Shown in pieces: positions 33,516-44,880 of a DNA stretch of 64,000 nt. Origin of the DNA: Pyrus communis (taxonomy: Eukaryota > Streptophyta > Magnoliopsida > Rosales > Rosaceae); NCBI RefSeq assembly GCF_963583255.1, contig NC_084807.1, positions 15,275,072 to 15,339,071 of the forward strand. Direction: 5' to 3'. Every line of letters starts with the position of its first letter. Position 1 is the stretch's first letter. The notes below the pieces were generated by a model. That model saw only the letters and a list, made by a program, of their open reading frames with translations. It was not told where the DNA came from and did not search any database. A program made the position numbers and the translations under genes.

Positions 33516-36193
33516 TGATGCGTGATTTATGCGCACACAAATTAAACCCTCTTTTCGTCAAATTGTAGTATATGTATAAGTAGGGATCGTTCTGGACCGG
33601 GGATTAGGAGGGATTGCAAATCTCTTGGAAACTGACTCAAAAACGTAAAATAAAGTTTAAAACACTAAACTAGACTCAAAGAATGCAAAATTAAACTTTA
33701 AAACACTAAAACAAACCAAAAGACTCAAACAGTACCCAAAGCACTCGAAACTAAAAAAAACACTTTCTGGGCAGTTTTGAGCACCTTGAGTACTTTGGAC
33801 GAATTTGGGAAACAAAATGAATCAAAATACTTATAAGCACAAGCTAAATGTATTTCTAACTAATCTAACACTTTAAAATAAATGGGGGATTGGTTTTGGA
33901 TGAATTTAAACTAAATGCACAGATTCTAATTAAAACAGATTATAAAAACGAAATTGATAAAATAGAATGATGAAAAACTAGTTAGAGGGTTCCTTATCCA
34001 CACATGAACATAAGCATATAATTTGACTCCCAGTTATGACTTCAACAAACGATAAATGACAATGCTCCAAGTTAATTAGGTCCGCTTAAATTAACCTTCA
34101 GATTTCCCTAGATTCATTGGATTGAATGGGATACGCATTACAACCAAATTATTCCTAATCAAAGTCTCTCACATGGAATACGCATGATAGAGACATTCAA
34201 CAAAGATCATTAAGTTCAACGGAAATCATAAACATCGACTAGGCATTCATAACTATGGGATACGCATGTTAATCCAGCCTAGGGTTTACTAAACACAATC
34301 GTGACTAGCGATTTTTACTACTCATGAATATAAGTTCATAACGATTAGGTGAAATTCCCTTATATCCTAGCATCAAGTTTTAGGCATGCAAATTAAGTGT
34401 CGACCCTCAACCCACATACATAAACAAGTTCTTAATCAAAACAGGAAAGTAACCCACATCTAAAGTTCATGAATTCATAACTGGAGTAAATCAAATCATA
34501 ACCAACATATGTCCATGGCTTCAAATTCGCTTCTAACTAAAAAGAAATTAGTTTCACATGTTTAACATAATTGAATAACAAGTTAAATTAAACATGAAAA
34601 CAGAAACAAGAAAAGAAAGAACAAATGGATGGAATTGAATGGATGGAAAGTTAGCTACGGGGTTCATCTCCACATATGCTATACTTGCATAATAAAACGA
34701 TTTCCAATTGCATTTCAACAAATCATTAATTCTCAACGCCCCGGGTCAATTAGGTCCGCTTAAATTAACCGTCAAGTTTTCCTTAAGTTCATGAATTGGA
34801 TGGGTTAGCGCAACACAATTCACAACATTCTCCAAAAGTCCTTTACGTGAAAAGCACAATAAAGATACAATCAAAAATCATTAAGCATCATGAAAACTTT
34901 AAGTGTTGACGAGGCATTCGTTACTATGGAATACGCATGAAACTTATGCCAAGAATTCATTTAACGCAATTGTTTATAAGCAACCTCCACTACTTGTGAA
35001 TATAAGTTCGTAACTATTAGGTGAAACTCACTTATATTCTAGCGTCATATTCATGCATGAAAATTAAGTGTACACTCTCAATAAACATACATAAATAAGT
35101 TATCAATCAAACGGTTAAACAAATTGAACCACAACTTATGAAACGCAATTAGAAGTAATCAAATCAAAATGCAAGCATAAACATATATTTCGAATCACCC
35201 CTAGCTAAAGGGGGTTTAGTTTATTATAACTTTGAAATCAAAGAAACACCTAAACATTCCAACAACTCAAACTTGAATTGTATGAACGTTTAGGCACTCT
35301 TCTCTTCCATTCCTCATACGTACAAACAAAGAGAATTGAATTTAAACATTGAAATCAAAGAAACACCTAAACATTCCAACAACTCAAACTTGAATTGTAT
35401 GAACGTTTAGGCCCTCTTCTCTTCCTCTTTATTGTAGCATAAGGTCTAAGGATAGTTGGTTTGGGGGAATGGAAGTGTGGAATGGAGTGAGGAGTGATGG
35501 AAATGGAAAGATGGTTTTGGATTCTAAGGGGACTCACGGCAAAGAGAAGGAATGGAAGTGTTTGTGGTGTGTTGTGCATGAAATGAGATGATCCTTGAAT
35601 GAATGAATGCAAGGGTATTTATAGGGGGAATGGGAGAATATGTGGGTGATTGTTTAAGAGTGAATGTGGTTGTTATGATTGAGAGTGCATGTGGATGAAA
35701 TAATGATGGAAAAAGAGCTAGGTTGTTGGTGTGTGAATGCATGTGTTGAATTGGTGGTGCAATGATGAAAGAGTAAGTGCATGTGTGTGTGAATGGTGGT
35801 GCAATGATGAAAGAGTAAGTGCATGTGTGTGTGAATGGTGTTTCTTGATGGTTTTGGGGTTGTGATGCATGTGAATGCATGTGGCTAAGGGTTGTTGATT
35901 GGGCTAGAGGTTTTGCATGGCTCAAAGGATTGTTTGATTGGGCTAGGCCCTTTGTTTTACATCCAAAGTGCATACAAGGCTTTCAAATTCGTCCAACACT
36001 TTGGCTCCAAGCATATGCTATCCATTCCAAGCCCAATTTTGCTCCAAAATGCTCCAAAATGCATCTTTTTGCTTCCTTAGCCATATGAACCTAAAAACAC
36101 ACGAAAATGGCTTAAACTACTAAAACAACTATGAATTAACAACATAGATGCACGAAAACAAGCTAAGTAAGTCGCCTAAATATGCTCCTATCA
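33516..36193 (-). repeat. LTR B, long-form Athila LTR (2678 bp)
   Basis: TGATGCGTG to CTCCTATCA on plus, followed by a polypurine tract, so it is a 3' LTR on the minus strand. It is about 650 bp longer than LTRs A and D. A diverged repeat of one block appears twice, both copies containing AATTAGGTCCGCTTAAATTAACC (near 34075 and 34745), along with repeated tracts near 34320 and 34990. Only two VNTR units are present (35751-35838). The flanking five bases on the left are GTAGG. Confidence 0.88.
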
Positions 36194-36208
36194 AATTCCC
36201 CCACACTT
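36194..36208 (-). other. Polypurine tract next to LTR B
   Basis: It is the same tract as at 29637-29651, confirming that LTR B is a 3' LTR in minus orientation. Confidence 0.9.
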
Positions 36209-38880
36209 AGCTTTTGCTAGTCCTCGAGCAAAACAAAACAAAAGAAACCAAAAACAAAACGACACTGAACAAGTAAAACACAACCTAAACCTTCCAACAA
36301 TCGTCTCAGGGATTTCCAATGCACATGACAAGTTAAAAATCATTATTTCCACAGATTTTAGCCATCTTTACACTTAAGTACATTCTTACTTATAGTCACC
36401 ACATACTAGTTCACAATTAAGCATTTAAAACCATGATTTGAATGTAGTAACATGCCTTAGAGAATTTGCTCAATTCCTTACAAGATATGCACTCAATTTT
36501 CACTCAGACTTTCTGACTACACACCCTAAACTAGTTACATGTGAGAAGATTGATGTAAACATGAAAACGAATACTCACATATATGTATCATAAAGAAAGC
36601 AATTTCTGGAGTTAATAAGCATGTTTAGGTATGATCTCATGAATGGAATGCTACTACTTAGATGCGAGAACCAGTGACACCATATGCTCATACCAAGTTC
36701 AAACTCCACAAATTGAAATACACAACACTCAAGATAGAAGTCAAGGGTTGTAACGGGGCTTGGGGTATGTGGATAACAAAGAAGGGATATGGAAAACAAA
36801 GGTTCTTAAAGAAATAGTGAGCAAAGCATTTGAATCAACTTAGAATTCACTTTTGAATGAAAACTCAACTTTTGAACAAAAAGGGAGAATTTAGACAATT
36901 TACGCCCAAAATTGGTGTTTTGGAACCTTTCTTCAATCACTTATTCTTTCATATTTTTTTTTCAAGCTCTTTTTTCTTTCTTTCTTTCTTTTCTTTTTTT
37001 TTTTTCTTTTCTTTTTCTTTTGAATCTCAAAACATAAACACTTAAACATTCTCTCCCCCACACTTATTTTCTTTCATAATGTAACTCAAAAGGAATTCAA
37101 TTAAGTCATGCTCACTATCTTTTAAGAACAAGGGTGGGGATTGTCCTAAACTAGGCTAGGTGAGGAAAATGTGGGCAAACAAAGAATAAAGGCTAAACAA
37201 GGCTCAACAGGGTTAAAACTTACAACATATACGAAGTATGGGAAGTAAGGCTATTTGGCTATGGTGGTGGTCACTACACAACTTCTTCTTGAATATGTGT
37301 TATGCAAATCAATAACATGCTTTGAATGAAATGGGCATGAGTTCTAGCATTTGGAACTATATGATGAAATGCCTTCTAAGTAGTAACCAAGCAAAGAATA
37401 ATGAGATCATGCAACGACTTTAGAAAACAAGAAATCACAAATTATACTCTCCAAAGAACGTTATAGGCTCAAGTCTCTCAGGGTTGTAGCGTTTGTTTGA
37501 GTTCCTTCCTTCAAGCATGTTACAAAAACGAATTTTTTTCTTTTATGATTGCATGTGAAGTCATACATTATAACCATAACCAAGCATATACCAAGAGTAA
37601 ATCAAACTTTTCTCTATGTTTATAACTCTTTCTAACCGTCATGCAATTATAAACCAAATCCTTATCATTGTGTTGGAAGGTACCCTAATACACAAACACA
37701 CAAAAACGACTTAAAACACTCTTTTTAGGCTTTTCAAAACATTTTCTTCAAATTTTTATGTGATTTTCGGAGTTATAAAACAAAACACACTAAAACACTC
37801 TAAAACAATTTAAAAACACCTTAAAACAGCAAGGAACAACATTTGAAGTTATGGGTGATAAAATCCCACGAATTTGCATTAACAACATTAGTTACCCCCC
37901 CCCCCCACCACTTAAATCAAACATTGTCCTCAATGTTTTAAGCATAGATTCACACAAAACATAAGTAAACACACAAAAAGCACTTAAACATACTAAACAT
38001 GGCAAAATGTAATTAACAAAGAGAAGAGTTTAGGGACGCAAATCTGGTTATGGAGTGTAAATTCCATCTTCTCTTTGTTGATTGCATTGAGGCTTGATCT
38101 TGATGATTCCACAGGGGTTCCTCCCATCGTTGATTTTCCTTTGTGCTACTCTTGAAATGGGCAGCAGGATTCGTTTGGTCTCCCCCGAAGGTCTGAGCTT
38201 ACTCCTTTGGTCTGTTTCTTTGTTCAATCTTTCCAATTCATATTGAAAAGGGTTGGAGTATAACTCAGCCTATGTTTGTCTCCACATGCTTCAATGTATC
38301 ATTTTCCCTTGCCTTGCTTGCTCCGTTGAAGATGACTACTCGAGAGCAACGCTAGGTAAGCAACCAGGAATAAATTTCAGGCAGTCGGAACCAGATCAGA
38401 AGACTGACTCCAAGTGCCGGCTGATTGCTTCTTTCACTTTGCCATGCGAGTAAGAACAAGGACAAAGAAAAGGACAGGGAAAGAGCATGATATGAGATAC
38501 TTTTGCTTTTGACCTTGATGATATGAAATACCTTTGCTTTGAAGAAGTGGTGAATGAATCAGCACATGCTTCAATCCGCCGTTTCCTCCTGGGTCATATG
38601 TACTCCAGGCATCTGGTATCATCTTTGAGGAAGAAGAAAGAATTGAGTATTTCGAAAGGCTTTGCTGGGAGTGCGCCCTCAGAGGTGAGGGAGAGTTGGG
38701 CATTTTCTTCAGGTTTGCCTTGCCATAAAAGACGAAGGTCGACATATATAGAGATAATATCAAGTGGTGGTACTGTTCTTTTACCCTTGTCGACAAACGT
38801 CTCTTCAATTTCTGAGCAAACGGCTCTTCGATTTCTGAACGGAAGCCCCTTCAATTTCTGCACAGGCGCCCCTTCGCTTT
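36209..38880 (-). other. Athila 3' non-coding region, copy B
   Basis: It is almost identical to 29652-32300, with small differences (a shorter T/C tract near 36950-37020, a shorter C-run near 37897, and an insertion near 38360-38430). No gene is supported. Confidence 0.7.
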
Positions 38881-38888
38881 CTGAACGA

Positions 38889-39251
38889 CACGTGGTAGCG
38901 CGGATGCGGCTTTGTCAGAGCTCTTTTGACAAAGTCGCACGCGTTTTCTGAAAAGCAGAGAAAGCGTCGCCGAAATTTACGCTTGTCGGCAAAAGTGTAG
39001 CTGCGATGATGACCTCCACGTGAACTTTTGACAAAGTTGAACGCGTTTTCTGAAAAGCAGAGAAAGCGTCGCTGAACTTCCGCCGGAAATTCCGGCTTTT
39101 TGAATCGGTGGACGCGTCGCCTTGGCTTTTTTTTATAGAGCTATCGATCACCACAACAAACACACTCTGAAGAATTCGCATTTTTGAACATCGTCTCCGG
39201 CCCATTGAAATTTAACTCCATCCACCCCTTCTTTTTGAACACTTTTGAAAA
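38889..39251 (+). promoter_or_regulatory. Promoter region of antisense gene, copy B
   Basis: G-boxes CACGTG are at 38889-38894 and 39017-39022. Two modules with TTTTGACAAAG and CTGAAAAGCAGAGAAAGCG start at 38924 and 39026, about 102 bp apart. The TATA box TTTATAG is around 39132-39138, 115-120 bp before ATG 39252. Confidence 0.55.
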
Positions 39252-39944
39252 ATGGCAAACCCATCGAACCTTAGCTTGGAATTGAAACTTAGCAGTGATA
39301 CGGGCGCGCCGCGTCAAGGTAACGTATGGCGCCCTTCTTTCTTATCTTCTAACGGTCCTCTTTCAGGTGAAGACTCCGTGATGCAGGACGCCACAACAGC
39401 TACAATAGTAGCTAGGAACCTCCTCACTCCAAAAGATAGTAGGCTGCTGTCAGGACGGTCCGATGAGTTGGCCGTTCAAGAGTCCCTCGCACTTAGTGTT
39501 CAGTGAGCGAGCTCTGTGTCCAACATAGGCCAACGCCTGCTTGCCCGCTCCCGTCAGGTGGAATCATTGATGGCAGAGGTAGAAAGTCTCAAGCAGGAGA
39601 TCAAGCAGCTGAAGTATGAGAATAGAAGTTTGCATGTGCTTGCAAACAACTATTCGACAGGCATGAAAAGGAAACTTGATGAGCTGCAAGAATCCAATGG
39701 TCGAATGCAAAGTGACCGTCAAAGGCTTGCGGCTTACTTCCAGAGGCACATTTTTCCTGGCTCGTCCAGCGTTTGGCCAAGTATTGGGGCCTGGAATGCT
39801 CTAGCTCCGATGCCTCCTGCTCCGATGCCTTCCGCTCCGATGCCTCCCGCATCTATGCCTTCCGCTTCGACGCCTTCTGCTCCGATGCCTCCTGCTTCTA
39901 GAGTTTTGCCCAGTAGTGGGGCTTCAAGCAAACGACCTCTGTGA
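39252..39944 (+). pseudogene. Antisense coiled-coil extra gene, copy B (one nonsense codon)
   Basis: ATG 39252 to TGA 39942-39944 is in one frame, broken only by a TGA at 39504-39506 just before the coiled-coil region. The N-terminal 84 residues and the C-terminal 142 residues are otherwise equivalent to the intact copy. As in copy A, it is antisense to the retrotransposon RNA. Confidence 0.8.
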
Positions 39945-39971
39945 AGGCCCCATCTTTCTCCATGTTTAGTA

Positions 39972-39993
39972 TTTTTTTTTTTTTTTTTTTTTT
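39972..39993 (+). repeat. T-tract after antisense gene, copy B
   Basis: A run of 22 T lies between the extra gene and the end of the gag-derived ORF at 40006. Confidence 0.9.
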
Positions 39994-40005
39994 ACATAAA
40001 TAAAA

Positions 40006-41133
40006 TCAAACGGCATGGAATTGGTCCTTGAATGGAAGGTGATACTTGAAGTGAACCGGCATTGGTTTGAATTCTAATGTAGGTGCCTGATTCATAAAAA
40101 ACAACAAGTTAGTATAAAATGTAATGGAATTTGAAAAAAATGACTTACTTGTTTTGTCTGACAAGAACTCAATGACAAACATCACTCCCTTGAAGGTTTC
40201 AGGGATATTGGACTTGGCCAGATTGCATGTGATGGTTATGACTTGTCCAATGTCATCAAATTCAACTTCTTTGGGTTTTGTGGTTTCAAGAACGTCCTCT
40301 TTGATGAATTCATGACATTCCCTACTTTTCACCTTTGGAAGGTCTTCCAAGATGTCTTTTTCACCTTCTTCTTCCTTGGAAGTCATGAATCTGCAAGGAA
40401 TAGGGATATTAGGTGGAATGGGGTTAGAATTAATTAAATTTGGAACAACCTTACTTGAATTAGATGGCGTAGGAGCAATAGGTGCCTCCGGTAAAGGTGT
40501 TTCAAATCCTCCCTTCGGATTTGCAATGGTTGAACTAGGGAGTTCGCCTTGGTTGCAAATTTGTTCTACAAACTCCGCTATCTGCCCAATTTGCTTTTCC
40601 AAGTAGTCCAACCTTTTGTCTTGATTTTCCCTCTCTTTGTTTTGAGTTTGGACTCCCTGCGTCAAAGTAGTAAGTAATTGAAAAATCGTATCATTATCAT
40701 TTGAATTACCTACATTACTTTGGGCAGGTTGTGGTGGCTGCATAGGCGTTGAATAGAACTCCTCGTATGGTGGCTGCCAATATCCTTCTTGTTGAGCCTC
40801 ATTGTCTTGATTTTGTGAGCCCTGCACCAAACAAATTAATTCATTAAGCTTTTGATTATAATCTATTGACGAACTTGACTTTGGTTGGGCATATTGAATA
40901 TGAGGTTGTGGTGGCTGCATAGGCGTTGAATAGAACTCCTCATGTGGCGGCCAATATCCTTCTTGTTGCACATGTTGAGGTTCCCACCACATAGAGTTTG
41001 AATGATCACTCCAATCCGAATTGTAAGTATTGGAAAACACGTTATTCCTTGATTGAAGATCAAATGTACCAACGCTTTGCATTTGGGACCTTTCCATGAG
41101 CTGTGACAAAAGAGAAGCATTATCAAGTGACAT
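40006..41133 (-). CDS. Gag-derived ORF of the non-autonomous element, copy B (375 aa)
   Basis: Minus-strand ATG 41133 is about 110 bp from the primer site. The protein matches the C-terminal half of Athila Gag: YNSDWSDHSNSMWWEP near residue 40, then DKRLDYLEKQIGQIAEF followed by GELPSSTIANPKGGFE. It then skips the protease and ends with a segment that normally precedes RT (LEFKPMPVHFKYHL). The zinc knuckle and capsid core are missing. A Gln/Tyr/Pro-rich block (EEFYSTPMQPPQP) occurs twice. It may be a domain used in co-assembly with Gag from an autonomous partner, but that is inference. The ORF is uninterrupted, unlike every pol in the window. Confidence 0.75.
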   Translation of the reverse strand: MSLDNASLLSQLMERSQMQSVGTFDLQSRNNVFSNTYNSDWSDHSNSMWWEPQHVQQEGYWPPHEEFYSTPMQPPQPHIQYAQPKSSSSIDYNQKLNELICLVQGSQNQDNEAQQEGYWQPPYEEFYSTPMQPPQPAQSNVGNSNDNDTIFQLLTTLTQGVQTQNKERENQDKRLDYLEKQIGQIAEFVEQICNQGELPSSTIANPKGGFETPLPEAPIAPTPSNSSKVVPNLINSNPIPPNIPIPCRFMTSKEEEGEKDILEDLPKVKSRECHEFIKEDVLETTKPKEVEFDDIGQVITITCNLAKSNIPETFKGVMFVIEFLSDKTSKSFFSNSITFYTNLLFFMNQAPTLEFKPMPVHFKYHLPFKDQFHAV

Positions 41134-41241
41134 GTTGTTCTTCTCTAGTATTTGAATTCAACAAACAAAACACAAATCAAAAAACTAAAACTAAAATACA
41201 TAACAGAAACAAACAATCCAAGAGATTAGCAAATTTGCTAA

Positions 41242-41259
41242 TCCCCGGCAACGGCGCCA
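41242..41259 (-). other. Primer binding site, tRNA-Asp type, next to LTR C
   Basis: The minus strand reads TGGCGCCGTTGCCGGGGA, 5 bp from LTR C. Confidence 0.92.
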
Positions 41260-41264
41260 AAATT

Positions 41265-42585
41265 TGATGCGTGATTTATGCGCACACAAATTAAACCCTC
41301 TTTTCGTCAAATTGTAGTATATGTATAAGTAGGGATCGTTCTGGACCGGGGATTAGGAGGGATTGCAAATCTCTTGGAAACTGACTCAAAAACGTAAAAT
41401 AAAGTTTAAAACACTAAACTAGACTCAAAGAATGCAAAATTAAACTTTAAAACACTAAAACAAACCAAAAGACTCAAACAGTACCCAAAGCACTCGAAAC
41501 TAAAAAAAACACTTTCTGGGCAGTTTTGAGCACCTTGAGTACTTTGGACGAATTTGGGAAACAAAATGAATCAAAATACTTATAAGCACAAGCTAAATGT
41601 ATTTCTAACTAATCTAACACTTTAAAATAAATGGGGGATTGGTTTTGGATGAATTTAAACTAAATGCACAGATTCTAATTAAAACAGATTATAAAAACGA
41701 AATTGATAAAATAGAATGATGAAAAACTAGTTAGAGGGTTCCTTATCCACACATGAACATAAGCATATAATTTGACTCCCAGTTATGACTTCAACAAACG
41801 ATAAATGACAATGCTCCAAGTTAATTAGGTCCGCTTAAATTAACCTTCAGATTTCCCTAGATTCATTGGATTGAATGGGATACGCATTACAACCAAATTA
41901 TTCCTAATCAAAGTCTCTCACATGGAATACGCATGATAGAGACATTCAACAAAGATCATTAAGTTCAACGGAAATCATAAACATCGACTAGGCATTCATA
42001 ACTATGGGATACGCATGTTAATCCAGCCTAGGGTTTACTAAACACAATTGTGACTAGCGATTTTTACTACTCATGAATATAAGTTCATAACGATTAGGTG
42101 AAATTCCCTTATATCCTAGCATCAAGTTTTAGGCATGCAAATTAAGTGTCGACCCTCAACCCACATACATAAACAAGTTCTTAATCAAAACAGGAAAGTA
42201 ACCCACATCTAAAGTTCATGAATTCATAACTGGAGTAAATCAAATCATAACCAACATATGTCCATGGCTTCAAATTCGCTTCTAACTAAAAAGAAATTAG
42301 TTTCACATGTTTAACATAATTGAATAACAAGTTAAATTAAACATGAAAACAGAAACAAGAAAAGAAAGAACAAATGGATGGAATTGAATGGATGGAAAGT
42401 TAGCTACGGGGTTCATCTCCACATATGTTATACTTGCATAATAAAATGATTTCCAATTGCATTTCAACAAATCATTAATTCTCAACGCCCCGGGTCAATT
42501 AGGTCCGCTTAAATTAACCGTCAAGTTTTCCTTAAGTTAATGAATTGGATGGGTTAACGCAACGCAATTCACAACATTCTCCAAA
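41265..42585 (-). repeat. LTR C, 5' LTR of inner copy, truncated
   Basis: It matches the first 1.3 kb of the long-form LTR B almost base for base, including the diverged repeat. It stops at CACAACATTCTCCAAA and joins internal promoter sequence (AAGCAGAGAAAGCG) around 42583-42586 with a few bases of microhomology. The rest of the LTR, the polypurine tract and the 3' non-coding region are missing. Confidence 0.85.
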
Positions 42586-42882
42586 GCAGAGAAAGCGTCG
42601 CCGAAATTTACACTTGTCGGCAAAAGTGTAGCTGCGATGATGAACTCCATGTGAACTTTTGACAAAGTTGAACGCGTTTTTTGAAAAGCAGAGAAAGCGT
42701 CGCTGAACTTCCGCCGGAAATTCCGGCTTTTTGAATCGGTGGACGCGTCGCCTTGGCTTTTTTTTATAGAGCTATCGATCACCACAACAAACACACTCTG
42801 AAGAATTCGCATTTTTGAACATCGTCTCCGGCCCTTTGAAATTTAACTCCATCCACCCCTTCTTTTTGAACACTTTTGAAAA
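42586..42882 (+). promoter_or_regulatory. Promoter region of the intact antisense gene, copy C (shortened)
   Basis: It starts inside the first GAAAAGCAGAGAAAGCG module at the deletion junction. The second module (about 42656-42702) and the TATA box (42763-42769) remain, but the G-box is changed to CATGTG (42648-42653). The ATG follows about 115-120 bp after the TATA box. Confidence 0.55.
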
Positions 42883-43575
42883 ATGGCAAACCCATCGAAC
42901 CTTAGCTTGGAATTGAGCATTAGCAGTGATACGGGCGCGCCGCGTCAAGGTAACGTATGGCGCCCTTCTTTCTTATCTTCTAACGGTCCTCTTTCAGGTG
43001 AAGACTCCGTGATGCAGGACGCCACAACAGCTACAATAGTAGCTAGGAACCTCTTCACTCCAAAAGATAGTAGGCTGCTGTCAGGACGGTCCGATGAGTT
43101 GGCCGTTCAAGAGTCCCTCGCACTTAGTGTTCAGTGTGCGAGCTCTGTGTCCAACATGGGCCAACGCCTGCTTGCCCGCTCCCGTCAGGTGGAATCATTG
43201 ATGGCAGAGGTAGAAAGTCTCAAGCAGGAGATCAAGCAGCTGAAGTATGAGAATAGAAGTTTGCATGTGCTTGCAAACAACTATTCGACGGGCATGAAGA
43301 GGAAGCTTGATGAGCTGCAAGAATCCAATGGTCGAATGCAAAGTGACCGTCAAAGGCTTGCGGCTTACTTCCAGAGGCACATTTTTCCTGGCTCGTCCAG
43401 CGTTTGGCCAAGTATTGGGGCCTGGAATGCTCTAGCTCTGATGCCTCCTGCTCCGATGCCTTCCGCTCCGATGCCTCCCGCATCTATGCCTTCCGCTTCG
43501 ACGCCTTCTGCTCCGATGCCTCCTGCTTCTAGAGTTTTGCCCAGTAGTGGGGCTTCAAGCAAACGACCTCTGTGA
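42883..43575 (+). CDS. Antisense coiled-coil extra protein, intact copy C (230 aa)
   Basis: A complete frame from ATG 42883 (context GAAAAATGGC) to TGA 43573-43575. The N-terminal third is Ser-rich (SNLSLELS and SSNGPLSGED segments). Residues about 85-165 form a likely coiled coil (RSRQVESLMAEVESLKQEI onward) with Leu heptads and basic KRKLDELQE. A conserved patch FPGSSSVWPSIGAWNAL follows, and the last 50 residues repeat MPPA/MPSA units. There is no signal peptide, membrane segment or catalytic motif. I do not recognise the family; it resembles neither Gag, Pol nor the PMD gene. It lies antisense to the LTR element, with its own TATA box. Three other copies in the window each carry one nonsense codon. 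Confidence 0.7.
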   Translation: MANPSNLSLELSISSDTGAPRQGNVWRPSFLSSNGPLSGEDSVMQDATTATIVARNLFTPKDSRLLSGRSDELAVQESLALSVQCASSVSNMGQRLLARSRQVESLMAEVESLKQEIKQLKYENRSLHVLANNYSTGMKRKLDELQESNGRMQSDRQRLAAYFQRHIFPGSSSVWPSIGAWNALALMPPAPMPSAPMPPASMPSASTPSAPMPPASRVLPSSGASSKRPL

Positions 43576-43602
43576 AGGCTCCATCTTTCTCCATGTTTAG
43601 TA

Positions 43603-43628
43603 TTTTTTTTTTTTTTTTTTTTTTTTTT
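43603..43628 (+). repeat. T-tract after antisense gene, copy C
   Basis: A run of 26 T occupies the same place as in the other copies. Confidence 0.9.
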
Positions 43629-43643
43629 ACTACATAAATAAAA

Positions 43644-44771
43644 TCAAACGGCATGGAATTGGTCCTTGAATGGAAGGTGATACTTGAAGTGAACCGGCAT
43701 TGGTTTGAATTCTAATGTAGGTGCCTGATTCATAAAAAACAAGAAGTTAGTATAAAATGTAATGGAATTTGAAAAAAATGACTTACTTGTTTTGTCTGAC
43801 AAGAACTCAATGACAAACACCACTCCCTTGAAGGTTTCAGGGATACTGGACTTGGCCAGATTGCATGTGATGGTTATGACTTGTCCAATGTCATCAAATT
43901 CAACTTCTTTGGGTTTTGTGGTTTCAAGAACGTCCTCTTTGATGAATTCATGACATTCCCTACTTTTCACCTTTGGAAGGTCTTCCAAGATGTCTTTTTC
44001 ACCTTCTTCTTCCTTGGAAGTCATGAATCTGCAAGGAATAGGGATATTAGGTGGAATGGGGTTAGAATTAATTAAATTTGGAAATACCTTACTTGAATTA
44101 GATGGCGTAGGAGCAATAGGTGCCTCCGGTAAAGGTGTTTCAAATCCTCCCTTCGGATTTGCAATGGTTGAACTAGGGAGTTCGCCTTGGTCGCAAATTT
44201 GTTCTACAAACTCCGCTATCTGCCCAATTTGCTTTTCCAAGTAGTCCAACCTTTTGTCTTGATTTTCCCTCTCTTTGTTTTGAGTTTGGACTCCCTGCGT
44301 CAAAGTAGTAAGTAATTGAAAAATCGTATCATTATCATTTGAATTACCTACATTACTTTGGGCAGGTTGTGGTGGCTGCATAGGCGTTGAATAGAACTCC
44401 TCGTATGGTGGCTGCCAATATCCTTCTTGTTGAGCCTCATTGTCTTGATTTTGTGAGCCCTGCACCAAACAAATTAATTCATTAAGCTTTTGATTATAAT
44501 CTATTGACGAACTTGACTTTGGTTGGGTATATTGAATATGAGGTTGTGGTGGCTGCATAGGCGTTGAATAGAACTCTTCATGTGGCGGCCAATATCCGTC
44601 TTGTTGCACATGTTGAAGTTCCCACCACATAGAGTTTGAATGATCACTCCAATCCGAATTGTAAGTATTGGAAAACACGTTATTCCTTGATTGAAGATCA
44701 AATGTACCAACGCTTTGCATTTGGGACCTTTCCATGAGCTGTGACAAAAGAGAAGCATTATCAAGTGACAT
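43644..44771 (-). CDS. Gag-derived ORF of the non-autonomous element, copy C (375 aa)
   Basis: It has the same length and layout as the ORF at 40006-41133 with only scattered residue differences, and it is likewise uninterrupted from ATG 44771. It keeps the DKRLDYLEKQIGQIAEF helix, the duplicated EEFYSTPMQPPQP block and the pre-RT tail. It is the gag-derived ORF closest to the outer 5' LTR D and would be the first ORF on the outer element's RNA. Confidence 0.75.
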   Translation of the reverse strand: MSLDNASLLSQLMERSQMQSVGTFDLQSRNNVFSNTYNSDWSDHSNSMWWELQHVQQDGYWPPHEEFYSTPMQPPQPHIQYTQPKSSSSIDYNQKLNELICLVQGSQNQDNEAQQEGYWQPPYEEFYSTPMQPPQPAQSNVGNSNDNDTIFQLLTTLTQGVQTQNKERENQDKRLDYLEKQIGQIAEFVEQICDQGELPSSTIANPKGGFETPLPEAPIAPTPSNSSKVFPNLINSNPIPPNIPIPCRFMTSKEEEGEKDILEDLPKVKSRECHEFIKEDVLETTKPKEVEFDDIGQVITITCNLAKSSIPETFKGVVFVIEFLSDKTSKSFFSNSITFYTNFLFFMNQAPTLEFKPMPVHFKYHLPFKDQFHAV

Positions 44772-44880
44772 GTTGTTCTTCTCTAGTATTTGAATTCAAC
44801 AAACAAAACACAAATCAAAAAAACTAAAACTAAAATACATAACAGAAACAAACAATCCAAGAGATTAGCAAATTTGCTAA

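Noticed and set aside
41242..41259. tRNA-Asp gene fragment
   Set aside because: Only the 18-nt 3' end complement is present, exactly next to an LTR; it is the primer binding site.
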